A stretch of 64,000 nt of DNA, taken from Flavobacterium luteolum. GTDB taxonomy: Bacteria > Bacteroidota > Bacteroidia > Flavobacteriales > Flavobacteriaceae. The stretch covers positions 2,976,001-3,040,000 of the forward strand of contig NZ_CP114286.1 of assembly GCF_027111275.1 (NCBI RefSeq). Reading direction: 5' to 3'. The first letter of the stretch is position 1. Each line of letters starts with the position of its first letter. The notes under the pieces were generated by a model. That model did not search any database. It worked only from the letters and a program-made list of their open reading frames with translations, and had not been told where the DNA came from. The translations under genes were made by a program, and so were the position numbers. Below are positions 25,513 to 34,870 of this stretch, piece after piece.

Positions 25513-25572
25513 AATGTGGTAGTAAAGTGGTTAAACTTATTAACAAAGTGGTATAAAGTGGTAAAATGTGGT
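25513..25572 (+). promoter_or_regulatory. MraZ operator: five AAAGTGGT-type direct repeats
   Basis: AATGTGGT at 25513, AAAGTGGT at 25524, 25545 and 25555, and AATGTGGT at 25565. The last three are spaced exactly 10 bp, one helical turn. MraZ is known to bind tandem direct repeats with a 10-bp period in front of its own gene. The array ends 11 bp before the -7 element, overlapping the -33 region, as expected for autorepression. Confidence 0.75.
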
Positions 25573-25583
25573 AATATTTTTTA

Positions 25584-25591
25584 TATTTTTG
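25584..25591 (+). promoter_or_regulatory. dcw cluster -7 promoter element
   Basis: TATTTTTG, TAnnTTTG consensus, 26 nt upstream of the mraZ TTG start. Confidence 0.65.
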
Positions 25592-25617
25592 CTGTATAAC
25601 ATGTTAACTAGTTTTTT

Positions 25618-26091
25618 TTGAACACAATTGTTGGAACATATGAATGTAAAGTCGATGCTAAAGGAAGGCTAATGATGCCTGCGCCTTTAAAAAAGCAGTT
25701 GACGGCTTCTCTTCAAGACGGATTCGTTTTGAAGCGTTCTGTTTTTCAGCCGTGTTTAGAATTGTATCCTATGGTAGAATGGGATGCGATGATGAAAAAA
25801 ATCAACAAGCTTAATCGCTTTGTAAAAAAGAACAACGATTTCATTAGAAGGTTTACTGCTGGTGTTAAAGTAGTTGAGGTTGATGCATTAGGAAGATTGC
25901 TTGTTCCAAAAGATTTGGTAACGTTTGCAAGTATTTCTAAAGATGTGGTTTTTTCATCTGCGGTTAATATTGTTGAGATTTGGGACAAAGATTTATACGA
26001 GAAATCAATTAGCGGCGAAGATATGGATTTTGCAGATTTAGCCGAAGAAGTAATGGGAAATATTAATGACGACGAAGATGGAATATCATAA
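25618..26091 (+). CDS. mraZ: Transcriptional regulator MraZ
   Basis: 157 residues starting with TTG. It has two AbrB-like SpoVT/MraZ repeats: residues ~1-70 (GTYECKVDAKGRLMMPAPLKKQL) and ~75-140 (GVKVVEVDALGRLLVPKDLVTFA). MraZ forms a ring-like oligomer that binds direct repeats in its own promoter and represses the dcw operon. Such repeats are present just upstream. It overlaps rsmH by 26 nt. Confidence 0.96.
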   Translation: MNTIVGTYECKVDAKGRLMMPAPLKKQLTASLQDGFVLKRSVFQPCLELYPMVEWDAMMKKINKLNRFVKKNNDFIRRFTAGVKVVEVDALGRLLVPKDLVTFASISKDVVFSSAVNIVEIWDKDLYEKSISGEDMDFADLAEEVMGNINDDEDGIS

Positions 26092-26974
26092 TCCGGTTTT
26101 GCTTCATCCAACAGTAGATGGTTTAAATATTAAACCTGATGGTGTGTATGTAGATGTTACGTTTGGAGGCGGTGGTCATTCAAAAGAGATTTTAAAAAGA
26201 TTAGGGCCAAACGGAAGGCTGTTTGCATTTGATCAAGACGAAGATGCGCTTGCCAATGCATTGCCGGACGAAAGGTTTACCTTGATAAATGAGAATTTTA
26301 GGTTCATAAAAAGATTTTTACGTTTTCACGGAGTAAAGTCGGTTGACGGAATCTTGGCAGATTTAGGAGTTTCATCACATCAGTTTGATGTTCCTGAAAG
26401 AGGTTTCTCAACAAGATTTGATGCCGAGTTAGATATGCGGATGAGTCAAAGAAATGATTTAAATGCTTATCGGGTGGTTAACGAATATGAAGAACAGGAT
26501 TTACGTCGTGTTTTTTTTGATTATGGGGAGTTGAAAAACGCGCCCGTTTTGGCAAGAACAATTGTTGAGGCTAGAAAAGATTACCCAATCAAAACGACTG
26601 AAGAATTGAAAGAAGTTCTGAAAAAGTTTTTACCGGAGAAAGTTCGAAACAAAGTTTTGGCTCAGATTTATCAGGCAATCAGAATCGAGGTAAATCAGGA
26701 AATGGATGTTTTAAAAGAATTTATTGAGCAGTCATTGGAGATTTTAAAACCAGGAGGAAGGTTTTCTGTAATCTCATACCATTCTTTAGAAGATCGTTTG
26801 GTGAAAAGATTCATTAAAAACGGAATGTTTGAAGGTGAGCCAGAAAGAGATTTTTACGGAAATTTTTCAGTTCCATACAAAACAATTGGGAAATTGATTG
26901 TTCCAGATGATGAGGAGATCAAGATTAATAATAGAGCAAGAAGTGCCAAATTAAGAGTTGCAGAAAAGCTATAA
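26066..26974 (+). CDS. rsmH: 16S rRNA (cytosine-1402-N4)-methyltransferase
   Basis: 302 residues from the ATG at 26066; the in-frame ATG at 26078 (MEYHNPVLLHP) is an alternative. SAM-binding motif VDVTFGGGGHSKEIL, DLGVSSHQFD and the C-terminal ISYHSLEDRLVKRF and NNRARSAKLRVAEK are diagnostic. It methylates C1402 in the ribosomal P site. Second gene of the dcw cluster. Confidence 0.96.
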   Translation: MTTKMEYHNPVLLHPTVDGLNIKPDGVYVDVTFGGGGHSKEILKRLGPNGRLFAFDQDEDALANALPDERFTLINENFRFIKRFLRFHGVKSVDGILADLGVSSHQFDVPERGFSTRFDAELDMRMSQRNDLNAYRVVNEYEEQDLRRVFFDYGELKNAPVLARTIVEARKDYPIKTTEELKEVLKKFLPEKVRNKVLAQIYQAIRIEVNQEMDVLKEFIEQSLEILKPGGRFSVISYHSLEDRLVKRFIKNGMFEGEPERDFYGNFSVPYKTIGKLIVPDDEEIKINNRARSAKLRVAEKL

Positions 26975-26995
26975 TATATATTAAGGTAGGAAATA

Positions 26996-27343
26996 ATGAA
27001 AAGTGGCGTATTTAGCATATTAAAAGCAAGATTCCTGATTCATGAAGATGCAGTAAAAAATTGGCGATTTATTGTCTTTATAATTCTGCTGGCCATTTTG
27101 ATGATTGCAAATACACAGCGATACGAACAAAAGGTTTTTGAAATCGCGAAATTAAATAATGAAGTAAAAGAGCTGAGATCTGAATTTGTAGATCGACGTT
27201 CAGAATTGATGAAATTAAAAATGGAGTCAACCATTTCGGATAAAATGTTAGAAAAACAAATTTTTCCGTCGACAGTTCCTCCAGTTAAAATAGAAGTTAC
27301 AAAAGAAGAAGAAAAAAGTTTCTTTAAAAGAATATGGCAGTAG
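26996..27343 (+). CDS. ftsL: FtsL-like division protein
   Basis: 115 residues: a short cytoplasmic start, one transmembrane helix (FIVFIILLAILMIANT, ~25-40) and a coiled-coil-forming periplasmic part (IAKLNNEVKELRSEFVDRRSELMKLKME). FtsL is poorly conserved in sequence, so the call rests on size, topology and the slot between rsmH and ftsI. It forms the FtsQLB-type complex that activates septal synthesis. It overlaps ftsI by 10 nt. Confidence 0.85.
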   Translation: MKSGVFSILKARFLIHEDAVKNWRFIVFIILLAILMIANTQRYEQKVFEIAKLNNEVKELRSEFVDRRSELMKLKMESTISDKMLEKQIFPSTVPPVKIEVTKEEEKSFFKRIWQ

Positions 27344-29340
27344 ACGATAAACATATATCCTACAGAATTTACCTCGTAGCAGTTTTCATCTTTTTGATGG
27401 CAATTGCTATTGTCGTTAAATTAACCAATATTCAGTGGGTTGAAGGAGATTATTACAGAAAACTGGCAAAACAGCGTACTGTGAGAAACTTTGTGATTCC
27501 TGCAAACAAAGGGAATATTTATTCTGCTGACGGAAGTTTATTGGCAACATCGATCCCAAATTATGAAATTCGTTTTGATGCTAAAGCGCCAAAAACAGAA
27601 ACTTTCGAAAAATATGTAAAGCCATTGTCAGATTCGTTGGCAACGGTTTTAGATAAACCAAGTAGTTATTTTCAGAAAGAATTACGAAAAGCACGTGAAA
27701 ATAAAAACCGTTATTACCTCATTGCTCGCAATTTGAGTTACACTGAGTATGTGAAAATTAAAGGTTTTCCGTTGTTCAGTTTAGGAGCTTTCAAAGGAGG
27801 AATTATAGTAGAGCAAGAAACGGTTAGAAAACATCCAATTGGAAAAATTGCAGAAAGAACAATTGGTTACGACCGTATTGATCCAGCAACTGGAATAGAG
27901 GTAGGAAAAGGAATTGAATGGGCTTTTAAAAGTTATCTGAACGGAAAAGATGGTAAAATTTTAAAGCAAAAAATTGCAAAAGGGCAATGGAAACCAATTC
28001 GTGATGTAAACGAGGTAGATCCAATTGATGGTTACGATGTGATTTCGACTATAGATGTTTTTATACAAGATATTGCGCACCACGCTTTGTTGAAACAATT
28101 GGAAGATTACGAAGCAGATCACGGTTGTGTGGTTGTTATGGAAACGGAAACAGGATACATAAAAGCGATTTCAAATTTAGGAAGAGCAGAAGATGGTTCT
28201 TATTACGAAACAACAAATTATGCGGTTGCTGAATCTCACGAGCCGGGATCGACTTTTAAATTGGTTGATCTAATGGCGATTTTAGAAGATAAAGTAGCTG
28301 ACACAAGTACGGTTTACGATAGCCATGGCGGGGAAATCAGATATTATGGAAGAGCCGTTCGTGATTCGCATAGAGGTGGTTACGGAAAAGTTACTTTAGC
28401 ACGCGGATTTGAACTTTCTTCTAATACAGTAATGGTTCAGGCAGTTTATGACAATTATAAAAGTAACCCGCGTAAGTTTGTAAATCATATTAATGAATTA
28501 GGTTTAAATAAACCATTAGGATTGCATTTTAAAGGAGAAGGAAGACCTTATGTTCCACAGCCTGGAGACAAACATTGGTCAGGAACTACGCTTCCATGGA
28601 TGGCTTTTGGATACAATGTTTCGGTTACGCCAATGCAGACTTTAACTTTATATAATGCGGTTGCGAATAATGGGGTAATGGTAAAACCACAATTTGTATC
28701 AGAAATTAAAGAATGGAATAAAACCATTAAAAAGTTCGATACAGAAGTAATGAATCCAAAGGTTTGTTCGCCTGAAACGCTAAAAAAAGTAAAAGCAGTT
28801 TTGGCGAATGTGGTAAAAAAAGGAACAGGTTCTAAGTTGTATTCGAAAGATTTCTCAATGGCAGGAAAAACAGGAACAGCTATGGTGAATTATGGTAACG
28901 CAGGAAGAGAAGGAATGTATTATGCATCTTCTTTCGCAGGTTATTTCCCAGCCGATCATCCTAAATATTCTTGTATTGTAGTGGTTCATAAGCCAAATAC
29001 ATCTAGAAATAACTATTACGGAGCAGATGTTGCTGGGCCAGTTTTCAAAAGAATCGCCCAAAAGATTTTTACTGATGCGCCTTCGACAAATAAAATTAAA
29101 AAATTAGATTCTAGGATTCCAAAACAGGATGCTAGTTATGATAAATATACGGCTGAAGCTAATAAAAAGCTGAACGAGATTCCGAATTTAAAAGGAATGC
29201 CAGGAATGGATGCAATTGCTTTATTGGAAAATTTAGGTTTGAAAGTAAAAGTAAATGGAATGGGGAAAGTGAAGAATCAATCAATTCAAGCGGGAACCAG
29301 TATTAGTAAAAACACAACAATTGTATTAGAATTATCGTGA
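27334..29340 (+). CDS. ftsI: Septal peptidoglycan transpeptidase (FtsI/PBP3) with PASTA domain
   Basis: 668 residues. One N-terminal membrane helix (~10-30), the non-catalytic dimerisation domain, then the transpeptidase: S306-T-F-K309 (EPGSTFK), SSN in ELSSNTVM and K512-T-G (AGKTGTAM). A C-terminal PASTA domain (~605-668, IPNLKGMPGMDAIALLENLG) is an addition absent from E. coli FtsI. It cross-links septal peptidoglycan with FtsW. The stop overlaps the murE GTG start. Confidence 0.95.
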   Translation: MAVDDKHISYRIYLVAVFIFLMAIAIVVKLTNIQWVEGDYYRKLAKQRTVRNFVIPANKGNIYSADGSLLATSIPNYEIRFDAKAPKTETFEKYVKPLSDSLATVLDKPSSYFQKELRKARENKNRYYLIARNLSYTEYVKIKGFPLFSLGAFKGGIIVEQETVRKHPIGKIAERTIGYDRIDPATGIEVGKGIEWAFKSYLNGKDGKILKQKIAKGQWKPIRDVNEVDPIDGYDVISTIDVFIQDIAHHALLKQLEDYEADHGCVVVMETETGYIKAISNLGRAEDGSYYETTNYAVAESHEPGSTFKLVDLMAILEDKVADTSTVYDSHGGEIRYYGRAVRDSHRGGYGKVTLARGFELSSNTVMVQAVYDNYKSNPRKFVNHINELGLNKPLGLHFKGEGRPYVPQPGDKHWSGTTLPWMAFGYNVSVTPMQTLTLYNAVANNGVMVKPQFVSEIKEWNKTIKKFDTEVMNPKVCSPETLKKVKAVLANVVKKGTGSKLYSKDFSMAGKTGTAMVNYGNAGREGMYYASSFAGYFPADHPKYSCIVVVHKPNTSRNNYYGADVAGPVFKRIAQKIFTDAPSTNKIKKLDSRIPKQDASYDKYTAEANKKLNEIPNLKGMPGMDAIALLENLGLKVKVNGMGKVKNQSIQAGTSISKNTTIVLELS

Positions 29341-30800
29341 AAGTATTAAAAGACATATTATATAAAGTGGCTATTGAATCGGTAAAAGGTTCAACAGATA
29401 TTGCTATTCATAAAATTGAATTTGATTCGCGCAAAGTAGAAGCAAATGATATTTTTGTAGCAATTCGCGGTTCGCTTTCAGATGGACATGATTACATAGA
29501 GAAAGCAATCGAACTTGGAGCAAAAGCAATTATTTGTGATACGCTTCCTGCAACTGTTGCAAACGATGTTACATATGTTCAAGTAAAAGATACCAATACC
29601 GCTTTAGCTTTTATGGCAGCTAATTATTTTGAAGATCCATCTGCAAAATTAAAATTAGTTGGAGTAACAGGAACAAATGGAAAAACGACAATTGCGTCAT
29701 TATTGTTTCAGTTGTTTGAAAAAGCTGGTTTTAAAGTGGGATTGCTTTCAACTGTAAAAATCGTAGTAGACAAAACAGAATATCCTGCAACGCATACAAC
29801 GCCTGATTCTTTGACTATAAATCATTATTTGAATGAAATGGTTGAGGCTGGAGTTACGCATTGTTTTATGGAAGTAAGCTCGCATGGAATTCATCAAAAA
29901 CGTACTGAAGCGCTACATTTTGTAGGCGGAATTTTTACGAACCTTTCTCACGATCATTTAGATTATCATCCAACATTTGCTGAATATAGAGATGTTAAAA
30001 AATCATTTTTTGACTCACTTCCAAAATCAGCTTTTGTTTTATCAAACATTGATGATAAAAACGGTTCTGTAATGTTGCAGAATACTGTTGCTAAAAAACT
30101 GACTTACGCTTTAAAATCTTACGCAGATTATAGAGCTCAGATTTTAGAAAGCCAATTGTCTGGATTATTGTTGAAAGTAAATGATAATGAAGTTTGGGTA
30201 AAACTAATTGGTACATTCAATGCATACAATGTTTTAGCAATTTATGGAACTGCTGTAGAGCTAGGAATTGATAGTCTTGAAGCGTTGCGTTTACTGTCTG
30301 ATTTAGAGAGTGTTTCGGGACGTTTTCAGTATATCGTATCAGATGGAGGTATTACAGCTGTTGTAGATTATGCACATACGCCAGATGCATTGGAGAATGT
30401 TTTAAAAACGATAAACGATATCCGTACTAAAAATGAGCAGTTAATTACGGTTGTTGGATGTGGAGGAAATCGAGACAAAACAAAACGCCCGATTATGGCA
30501 AAGATTGCTTCAGATTTAAGTGATAAAGCGATTTTGACTTCGGATAATCCGAGAAATGAAGATCCAGAAGTTATTTTGGATGAAATGGAGCAAGGAGTTG
30601 AGCCACACAATTATAAAAAAATGCTGCGAATTACAGATAGAAAACAGGCAATTAAAACAGCTTGTCAATTGGCTCAGCCTAAAGATATCATTCTAATCGC
30701 AGGAAAAGGGCACGAAACGTATCAAGAAATAAATGGTGTTCGCCATCATTTTGATGATATGGAAACGGTAAGAGAAATTTTAGAACAACTGAATAAATAA
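29337..30800 (+). CDS. murE: UDP-MurNAc-L-Ala-D-Glu:meso-diaminopimelate ligase
   Basis: 487 residues starting at a GTG that overlaps the ftsI TGA. P-loop GVTGTNGKTT, substrate-binding THTTPDS, and the DNPR motif (TSDNPRNEDP) that marks meso-diaminopimelate rather than lysine specificity. Third cytoplasmic ligase step for the peptidoglycan stem peptide. It is followed by a 73-nt spacer containing two copies of the TTGGAATTT word. Confidence 0.96.
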   Translation: MKVLKDILYKVAIESVKGSTDIAIHKIEFDSRKVEANDIFVAIRGSLSDGHDYIEKAIELGAKAIICDTLPATVANDVTYVQVKDTNTALAFMAANYFEDPSAKLKLVGVTGTNGKTTIASLLFQLFEKAGFKVGLLSTVKIVVDKTEYPATHTTPDSLTINHYLNEMVEAGVTHCFMEVSSHGIHQKRTEALHFVGGIFTNLSHDHLDYHPTFAEYRDVKKSFFDSLPKSAFVLSNIDDKNGSVMLQNTVAKKLTYALKSYADYRAQILESQLSGLLLKVNDNEVWVKLIGTFNAYNVLAIYGTAVELGIDSLEALRLLSDLESVSGRFQYIVSDGGITAVVDYAHTPDALENVLKTINDIRTKNEQLITVVGCGGNRDKTKRPIMAKIASDLSDKAILTSDNPRNEDPEVILDEMEQGVEPHNYKKMLRITDRKQAIKTACQLAQPKDIILIAGKGHETYQEINGVRHHFDDMETVREILEQLNK

Positions 30801-30825
30801 AAAATTAAGTTCAAATACCATCACA

Positions 30826-30862
30826 CAATTGGAATTTGGGATTTCACAATTGGAATTTAAAA
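30826..30862. repeat. TTGGAATTT word repeat between murE and mraY
   Basis: CACAATTGGAATTTGGGATT and CACAATTGGAATTTA lie side by side 3' of murE. The same words occur after gldC, after the 7-TM gene and after the sigma-54 regulator gene. No T-run; no terminator is expected inside the dcw operon. Confidence 0.6.
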
Positions 30863-30873
30863 AATAAAAAAAT

Positions 30874-32106
30874 ATGCTGTACTATTTATTTGAATATTTT
30901 GATAAAACATTGGATCTTCCAGGAACAGGAGTTTTCCAGTACATCACATTTAGGTCAGCTTTGGCATTTATGCTTTCGTTGCTTCTATCGACTATTTATG
31001 GTAAAAGAGTGATTAACTTTTTGCGTCGTCAGCAAGTAGGAGAAACTGTGCGAGAACTTGGTCTTGCAGGTCAGAATGAAAAAGCTGGTACGCCTACAAT
31101 GGGTGGATTAATCATCATTTTTGCTACTCTCATTCCGGTTTTATTATTTGCAAGATTGCATAACATTTATATTGTTTTGCTAATTGTAACTACATTATGG
31201 ATGGGAACAATTGGTTTTGTTGATGATTATATCAAAATATTCAAAAAAGATAAACAAGGGTTAAAAGGAATCTTTAAAGTTATTGGACAAGTTGGTCTTG
31301 GTATTATCGTTGGAGCAGTTCTTTATTTTAATCCGGCCGTTACGGTAAGAACTGATACTGGTCGTACAGATGTATTTAAAACTGCTGCAAATTCAACAGT
31401 TATTGTGCCTGCAGGTGTCGAAGAAAAATCTACAGCAACAACAATTCCTTTCGTAAAAAACAACGAGTTTGACTATGCGGAAGTATTGTCTTTTATGGGT
31501 GATGGATATGAAAAATGGGCTTGGCTAGTATTTATTCCCGTAGTAATTTTTATTATAACAGCAGTTTCAAATGGTGCTAATTTAACGGATGGAATTGACG
31601 GACTAGCCGCAGGAACCTCCGCAATATCTGTCCTCGCACTCGGGATTTTTACATTCGTTTCAGGTAATATTATTTTCTCGAATTATCTGAACATTATGTA
31701 TATCCCCAATTCGGGAGAAATGACGGTTTTTATTTCTGCCTTTGTGGGTGCGCTTATTGGATTTCTTTGGTACAACTCATTTCCAGCATCGGTGTTTATG
31801 GGAGATACGGGGAGTTTGACTATTGGAGGAATCATTGCGGTTCTTGCAATTGCTGTGCGTAAAGAGATATTAATCGTTTTATTCTGTGGAATTTTCTTGG
31901 CAGAAAGTGCTTCAGTAATTATTCAAGTAGGTTATTTTAAATATACGAAGAAGCGTTTCGGAGAAGGACGAAGAATTTTTCTGATGTCACCGCTTCATCA
32001 TCATTATCAGAAAAAGGGATATCACGAAAGTAAAATTGTAACCCGTTTCTGGATTGTAGCTGTGATGCTGGCCATTTTATCAATCATTACCCTAAAATTA
32101 AGATAA
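30874..32106 (+). CDS. mraY: Phospho-MurNAc-pentapeptide transferase
   Basis: 410 residues, about 50 more than E. coli MraY, with ten membrane helices. Family motifs are AGTPTMGG, the Asp pair in [18 protein letters not shown] and MGDTGSL, and the His-rich [12 protein letters not shown]. The extra length is an insertion at ~150-205 ([12 protein letters not shown]...[15 protein letters not shown]) in a periplasmic loop, as seen in other Bacteroidota. It makes lipid I from UDP-MurNAc-pentapeptide and undecaprenyl phosphate. Confidence 0.96.
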   Translation: MLYYLFEYFDKTLDLPGTGVFQYITFRSALAFMLSLLLSTIYGKRVINFLRRQQVGETVRELGLAGQNEKAGTPTMGGLIIIFATLIPVLLFARLHNIYIVLLIVTTLWMGTIGFVDDYIKIFKKDKQGLKGIFKVIGQVGLGIIVGAVLYFNPAVTVRTDTGRTDVFKTAANSTVIVPAGVEEKSTATTIPFVKNNEFDYAEVLSFMGDGYEKWAWLVFIPVVIFIITAVSNGANLTDGIDGLAAGTSAISVLALGIFTFVSGNIIFSNYLNIMYIPNSGEMTVFISAFVGALIGFLWYNSFPASVFMGDTGSLTIGGIIAVLAIAVRKEILIVLFCGIFLAESASVIIQVGYFKYTKKRFGEGRRIFLMSPLHHHYQKKGYHESKIVTRFWIVAVMLAILSIITLKLR

Positions 32107-33438
32107 ATGAGATTAGTAGTTTTAGGTGGAGGAGAAAGCGGAGTAGGAACCGCGATCCTCGGTAAGAAACAAGGTTACGATGTTTTTGTATCGGATTTTG
32201 GAAAAATAAAGGAAAGCTATAAAGAAGTTCTTATCATTAATAAAATTGCTTGGGAAGAAGAGCAGCACACAGAGGATTTAATTCTAAATGCAGATGTGGT
32301 GATGAAAAGCCCTGGAATTCCCGATAAATCCCCGATAGTAAAAAAACTCATCGCGGCAGGAGTAAAGGTAATTTCGGAAATTGAATTTGCGATTCCTTAC
32401 ACAGAAGCAATGACCATCGGGATTACCGGAAGTAATGGTAAAACCACTACCACAATGTTGACACATCACTTGCTCAAATATGCAGGATTAAATGTAGGAT
32501 TGGGTGGGAATATTGGAAAAAGCTTCGCCTGGCAGGTGGCGGAAAATAAATTTGATGCCTACGTTCTTGAATTAAGCAGTTTTCAGTTAGACGGAATAAT
32601 AAATTATAGGCCAGATATTGCCATTATAACCAATATAAGTCCGGACCATTTAGATCGATACGAATATAAATATGAAAATTATATCAATTCGAAGTTCCGA
32701 ATAACGATGAACCAGACTGAGAACGATTATCTCATTTACGATGCAGATGATGAGGCAAGTACAGAATGGTTAAAGAAGAACAAAACAAAAGCAAAACTAA
32801 TTCCTTTTTCATTGACGAAAAAATTTGATGAAGGGGCTTCTATAAATAACAACAAAATGGAAATAAAGATCAACCAAGAAGAGTTTACAATGGATACAGA
32901 ACACATTGCGTTAGAAGGAAAACATAATATGAAAAACGCCATGGCAGCAAGCTCTGTAGCTAAATTGATGCAAATTAGAAATGCAACGATTCGTGAAAGT
33001 CTATCTAATTTCCAAGGTGTTGAGCACCGTTTAGAAAAAGTACTAAAAATACAAAACGTTCAATATATCAACGATTCAAAAGCAACAAATGTAAATGCTA
33101 CTTTCTTTGCTTTGGATAGTATGAATGCTCCAACAGTTTGGATTGTTGGAGGTGTTGATAAAGGAAACGATTACAACGAATTAATGTCGTTAGTACGCGA
33201 AAAAGTAAAAGCTATTATTTGCCTTGGAATCGATAACCGTAAAATTATCGATGCTTTTGGAAACGTTGTTGATATTATGGTTGAAGTAAATAATATGAAT
33301 GATGCAGTAAAAACTGCTCAAAGATTAACAGAAAAAGGTGATGTAGTTTTATTGTCTCCAGCCTGCGCAAGTTTCGATTTATTTGAAAACTACGAAGACA
33401 GAGGAAAACAATTTAAGCAAGCGGTACACAACTTGTAG
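32107..33438 (+). CDS. murD: UDP-MurNAc-L-alanine:D-glutamate ligase
   Basis: 443 residues starting directly after the mraY stop (0 nt gap). P-loop GITGSNGKTTTTML, Mur-ligase ELSSFQLDGI and NISPDHLDRY, and the C-terminal LLSPACASFDLFENYEDRG typical of MurD. It adds D-Glu to UDP-MurNAc-L-Ala in the cytoplasm. A strong 17-bp hairpin follows before ftsW. Confidence 0.96.
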   Translation: MRLVVLGGGESGVGTAILGKKQGYDVFVSDFGKIKESYKEVLIINKIAWEEEQHTEDLILNADVVMKSPGIPDKSPIVKKLIAAGVKVISEIEFAIPYTEAMTIGITGSNGKTTTTMLTHHLLKYAGLNVGLGGNIGKSFAWQVAENKFDAYVLELSSFQLDGIINYRPDIAIITNISPDHLDRYEYKYENYINSKFRITMNQTENDYLIYDADDEASTEWLKKNKTKAKLIPFSLTKKFDEGASINNNKMEIKINQEEFTMDTEHIALEGKHNMKNAMAASSVAKLMQIRNATIRESLSNFQGVEHRLEKVLKIQNVQYINDSKATNVNATFFALDSMNAPTVWIVGGVDKGNDYNELMSLVREKVKAIICLGIDNRKIIDAFGNVVDIMVEVNNMNDAVKTAQRLTEKGDVVLLSPACASFDLFENYEDRGKQFKQAVHNL

Positions 33439-33448
33439 AAAAGAAAGA

Positions 33449-33488
33449 GTTTCAGGTTTCAAGTTGAACGAAACTTGAAACCTGAAAC
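33449..33488. repeat. 17-bp hairpin between murD and ftsW
   Basis: GTTTCAGGTTTCAAGTT (33449-33465) pairs perfectly with AACTTGAAACCTGAAAC (33472-33488) with a 6-nt loop; ACCTGAAACAAA is repeated again at ~33497-33508. There is no T-run, so it is not a typical terminator; it lies inside the dcw operon. Confidence 0.7.
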
Positions 33489-33514
33489 AAAACAAAACCT
33501 GAAACAAAAAGATT

Positions 33515-34825
33515 ATGAAGGAGCTAGTAAACAAACTAAAAGGAGATAGAGTAATATGGTCATTTGTGGCTTTATTGGCTTTGTTTTCGTTTATGCCTGT
33601 TTTTAGTGCGAGTAGTAATCTTGCCTATATCGGGCATGGGACAGGAAATACATTAGGGTATTTGGTAAAACATCTGGCGCATATCTGTATTGGTTTTTTA
33701 ATTATTTACTGGGTGCATAGAGTTCCATATCACTATTTTAGAGCAATTTCTAAGATTGCGCTTCCAGTCGTTTGGATTTTATTGATCTATACGCTTTTAA
33801 AAGGAACTGTAATTGCAGGAGCAAATGCAAGTCGTTGGATTCAGGTTCCTTTTATCGGAATCACATTTCAGACTTCAACATTAGCAGCAATCGTTTTGTT
33901 TATTTATGTGGCACGTTATTTATCTAAAACCAAAGAAGAAAATGAGCCTTTTCAGACCTCATTGATTCAGCTTTGGATTCCAGTTTTCATTACGTTAATA
34001 TTGATTTTACCAGCGAACTTTTCAACTACAGCGTTAATCTTTTCAATGGTTTTAATGTTGACATTTATTGGAAAGTATCCATTAAAATATATTGCTTTTA
34101 TCATTGGTTCAGGAGTTGCAATGTTGGCATTCTTCTTATTAGTTGCAAAAGCTTTTCCAGATTCAAGGTTCTTTAGCAGGGTCTCAACTTGGGAAAGCCG
34201 TATTACGAATTTTACAACAGACAAACCTGATGAAGATGATTATCAGATTGAGAAAGCAAAAATTGCAATTGCATCTGGGAAATTAGGAGGATTAGGTCCT
34301 GGAAAAAGTGTTCAGAAAAACTTTTTGCCACAATCTTCTTCCGATTTTATCTACGCTATTATTGTAGAGGAATACGGTTTAGTTGGAGGAGTTTCGATAG
34401 TAATTTTGTACTTATTGTTATTGTTTCGTTTTGTAATAGCTTCTCATAAAGCACCAACTATATTCGGAAAATTAGTCGTCGTTGGTGTCGGTTTTCCTAT
34501 GATATTTCAGGCTATGATCAATATGGCGGTTGCTGTTGAGTTATTGCCAGTTACAGGACAAACGCTTCCGTTGATAAGTAGTGGGGGAAGTTCGATTTGG
34601 ATGACTTGTCTTGGACTCGGAATTATCATTAGTGTGACAAGAAAAGAAGAAGAAATTGCTGAAGATAAACTTGAGAGAGAAAAAAGAAAAGAAGCCTTAC
34701 AGCGATTAATAGATAAAGAAATGGCAGAGGAAGATTTGCCTGCAGACGAAATATACGAAGAAGAGCCAATGTATTCCATCGAAGATAATTCAAGAAATCC
34801 GATGAATGCGGTTTTAAACAAATAG
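33515..34825 (+). CDS. ftsW: Septal peptidoglycan glycosyltransferase FtsW
   Basis: 436 residues, SEDS family, about ten membrane helices. The DSRFFSRVSTWESRI region and GKLGGLGPGKSVQKNFLPQSSSDFIYAIIVEEYG and LPVTGQTLPLISSGGSS are diagnostic SEDS signatures. It polymerises lipid II at the septum with FtsI. An unusually long acidic cytoplasmic tail of ~65 residues (EEEIAEDKLEREKRKEALQR onwards) follows the last helix. Confidence 0.94.
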   Translation: MKELVNKLKGDRVIWSFVALLALFSFMPVFSASSNLAYIGHGTGNTLGYLVKHLAHICIGFLIIYWVHRVPYHYFRAISKIALPVVWILLIYTLLKGTVIAGANASRWIQVPFIGITFQTSTLAAIVLFIYVARYLSKTKEENEPFQTSLIQLWIPVFITLILILPANFSTTALIFSMVLMLTFIGKYPLKYIAFIIGSGVAMLAFFLLVAKAFPDSRFFSRVSTWESRITNFTTDKPDEDDYQIEKAKIAIASGKLGGLGPGKSVQKNFLPQSSSDFIYAIIVEEYGLVGGVSIVILYLLLLFRFVIASHKAPTIFGKLVVVGVGFPMIFQAMINMAVAVELLPVTGQTLPLISSGGSSIWMTCLGLGIIISVTRKEEEIAEDKLEREKRKEALQRLIDKEMAEEDLPADEIYEEEPMYSIEDNSRNPMNAVLNK

Positions 34826-34870
34826 GATTAGAATATAAAAATTTTTTAAAAAGTTGTAATTTTTAGAACG

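Noticed and set aside
25513..25572. CRISPR-like direct repeats upstream of mraZ
   Set aside because: 8-bp units with 10-bp period and no spacers; best explained as MraZ boxes.
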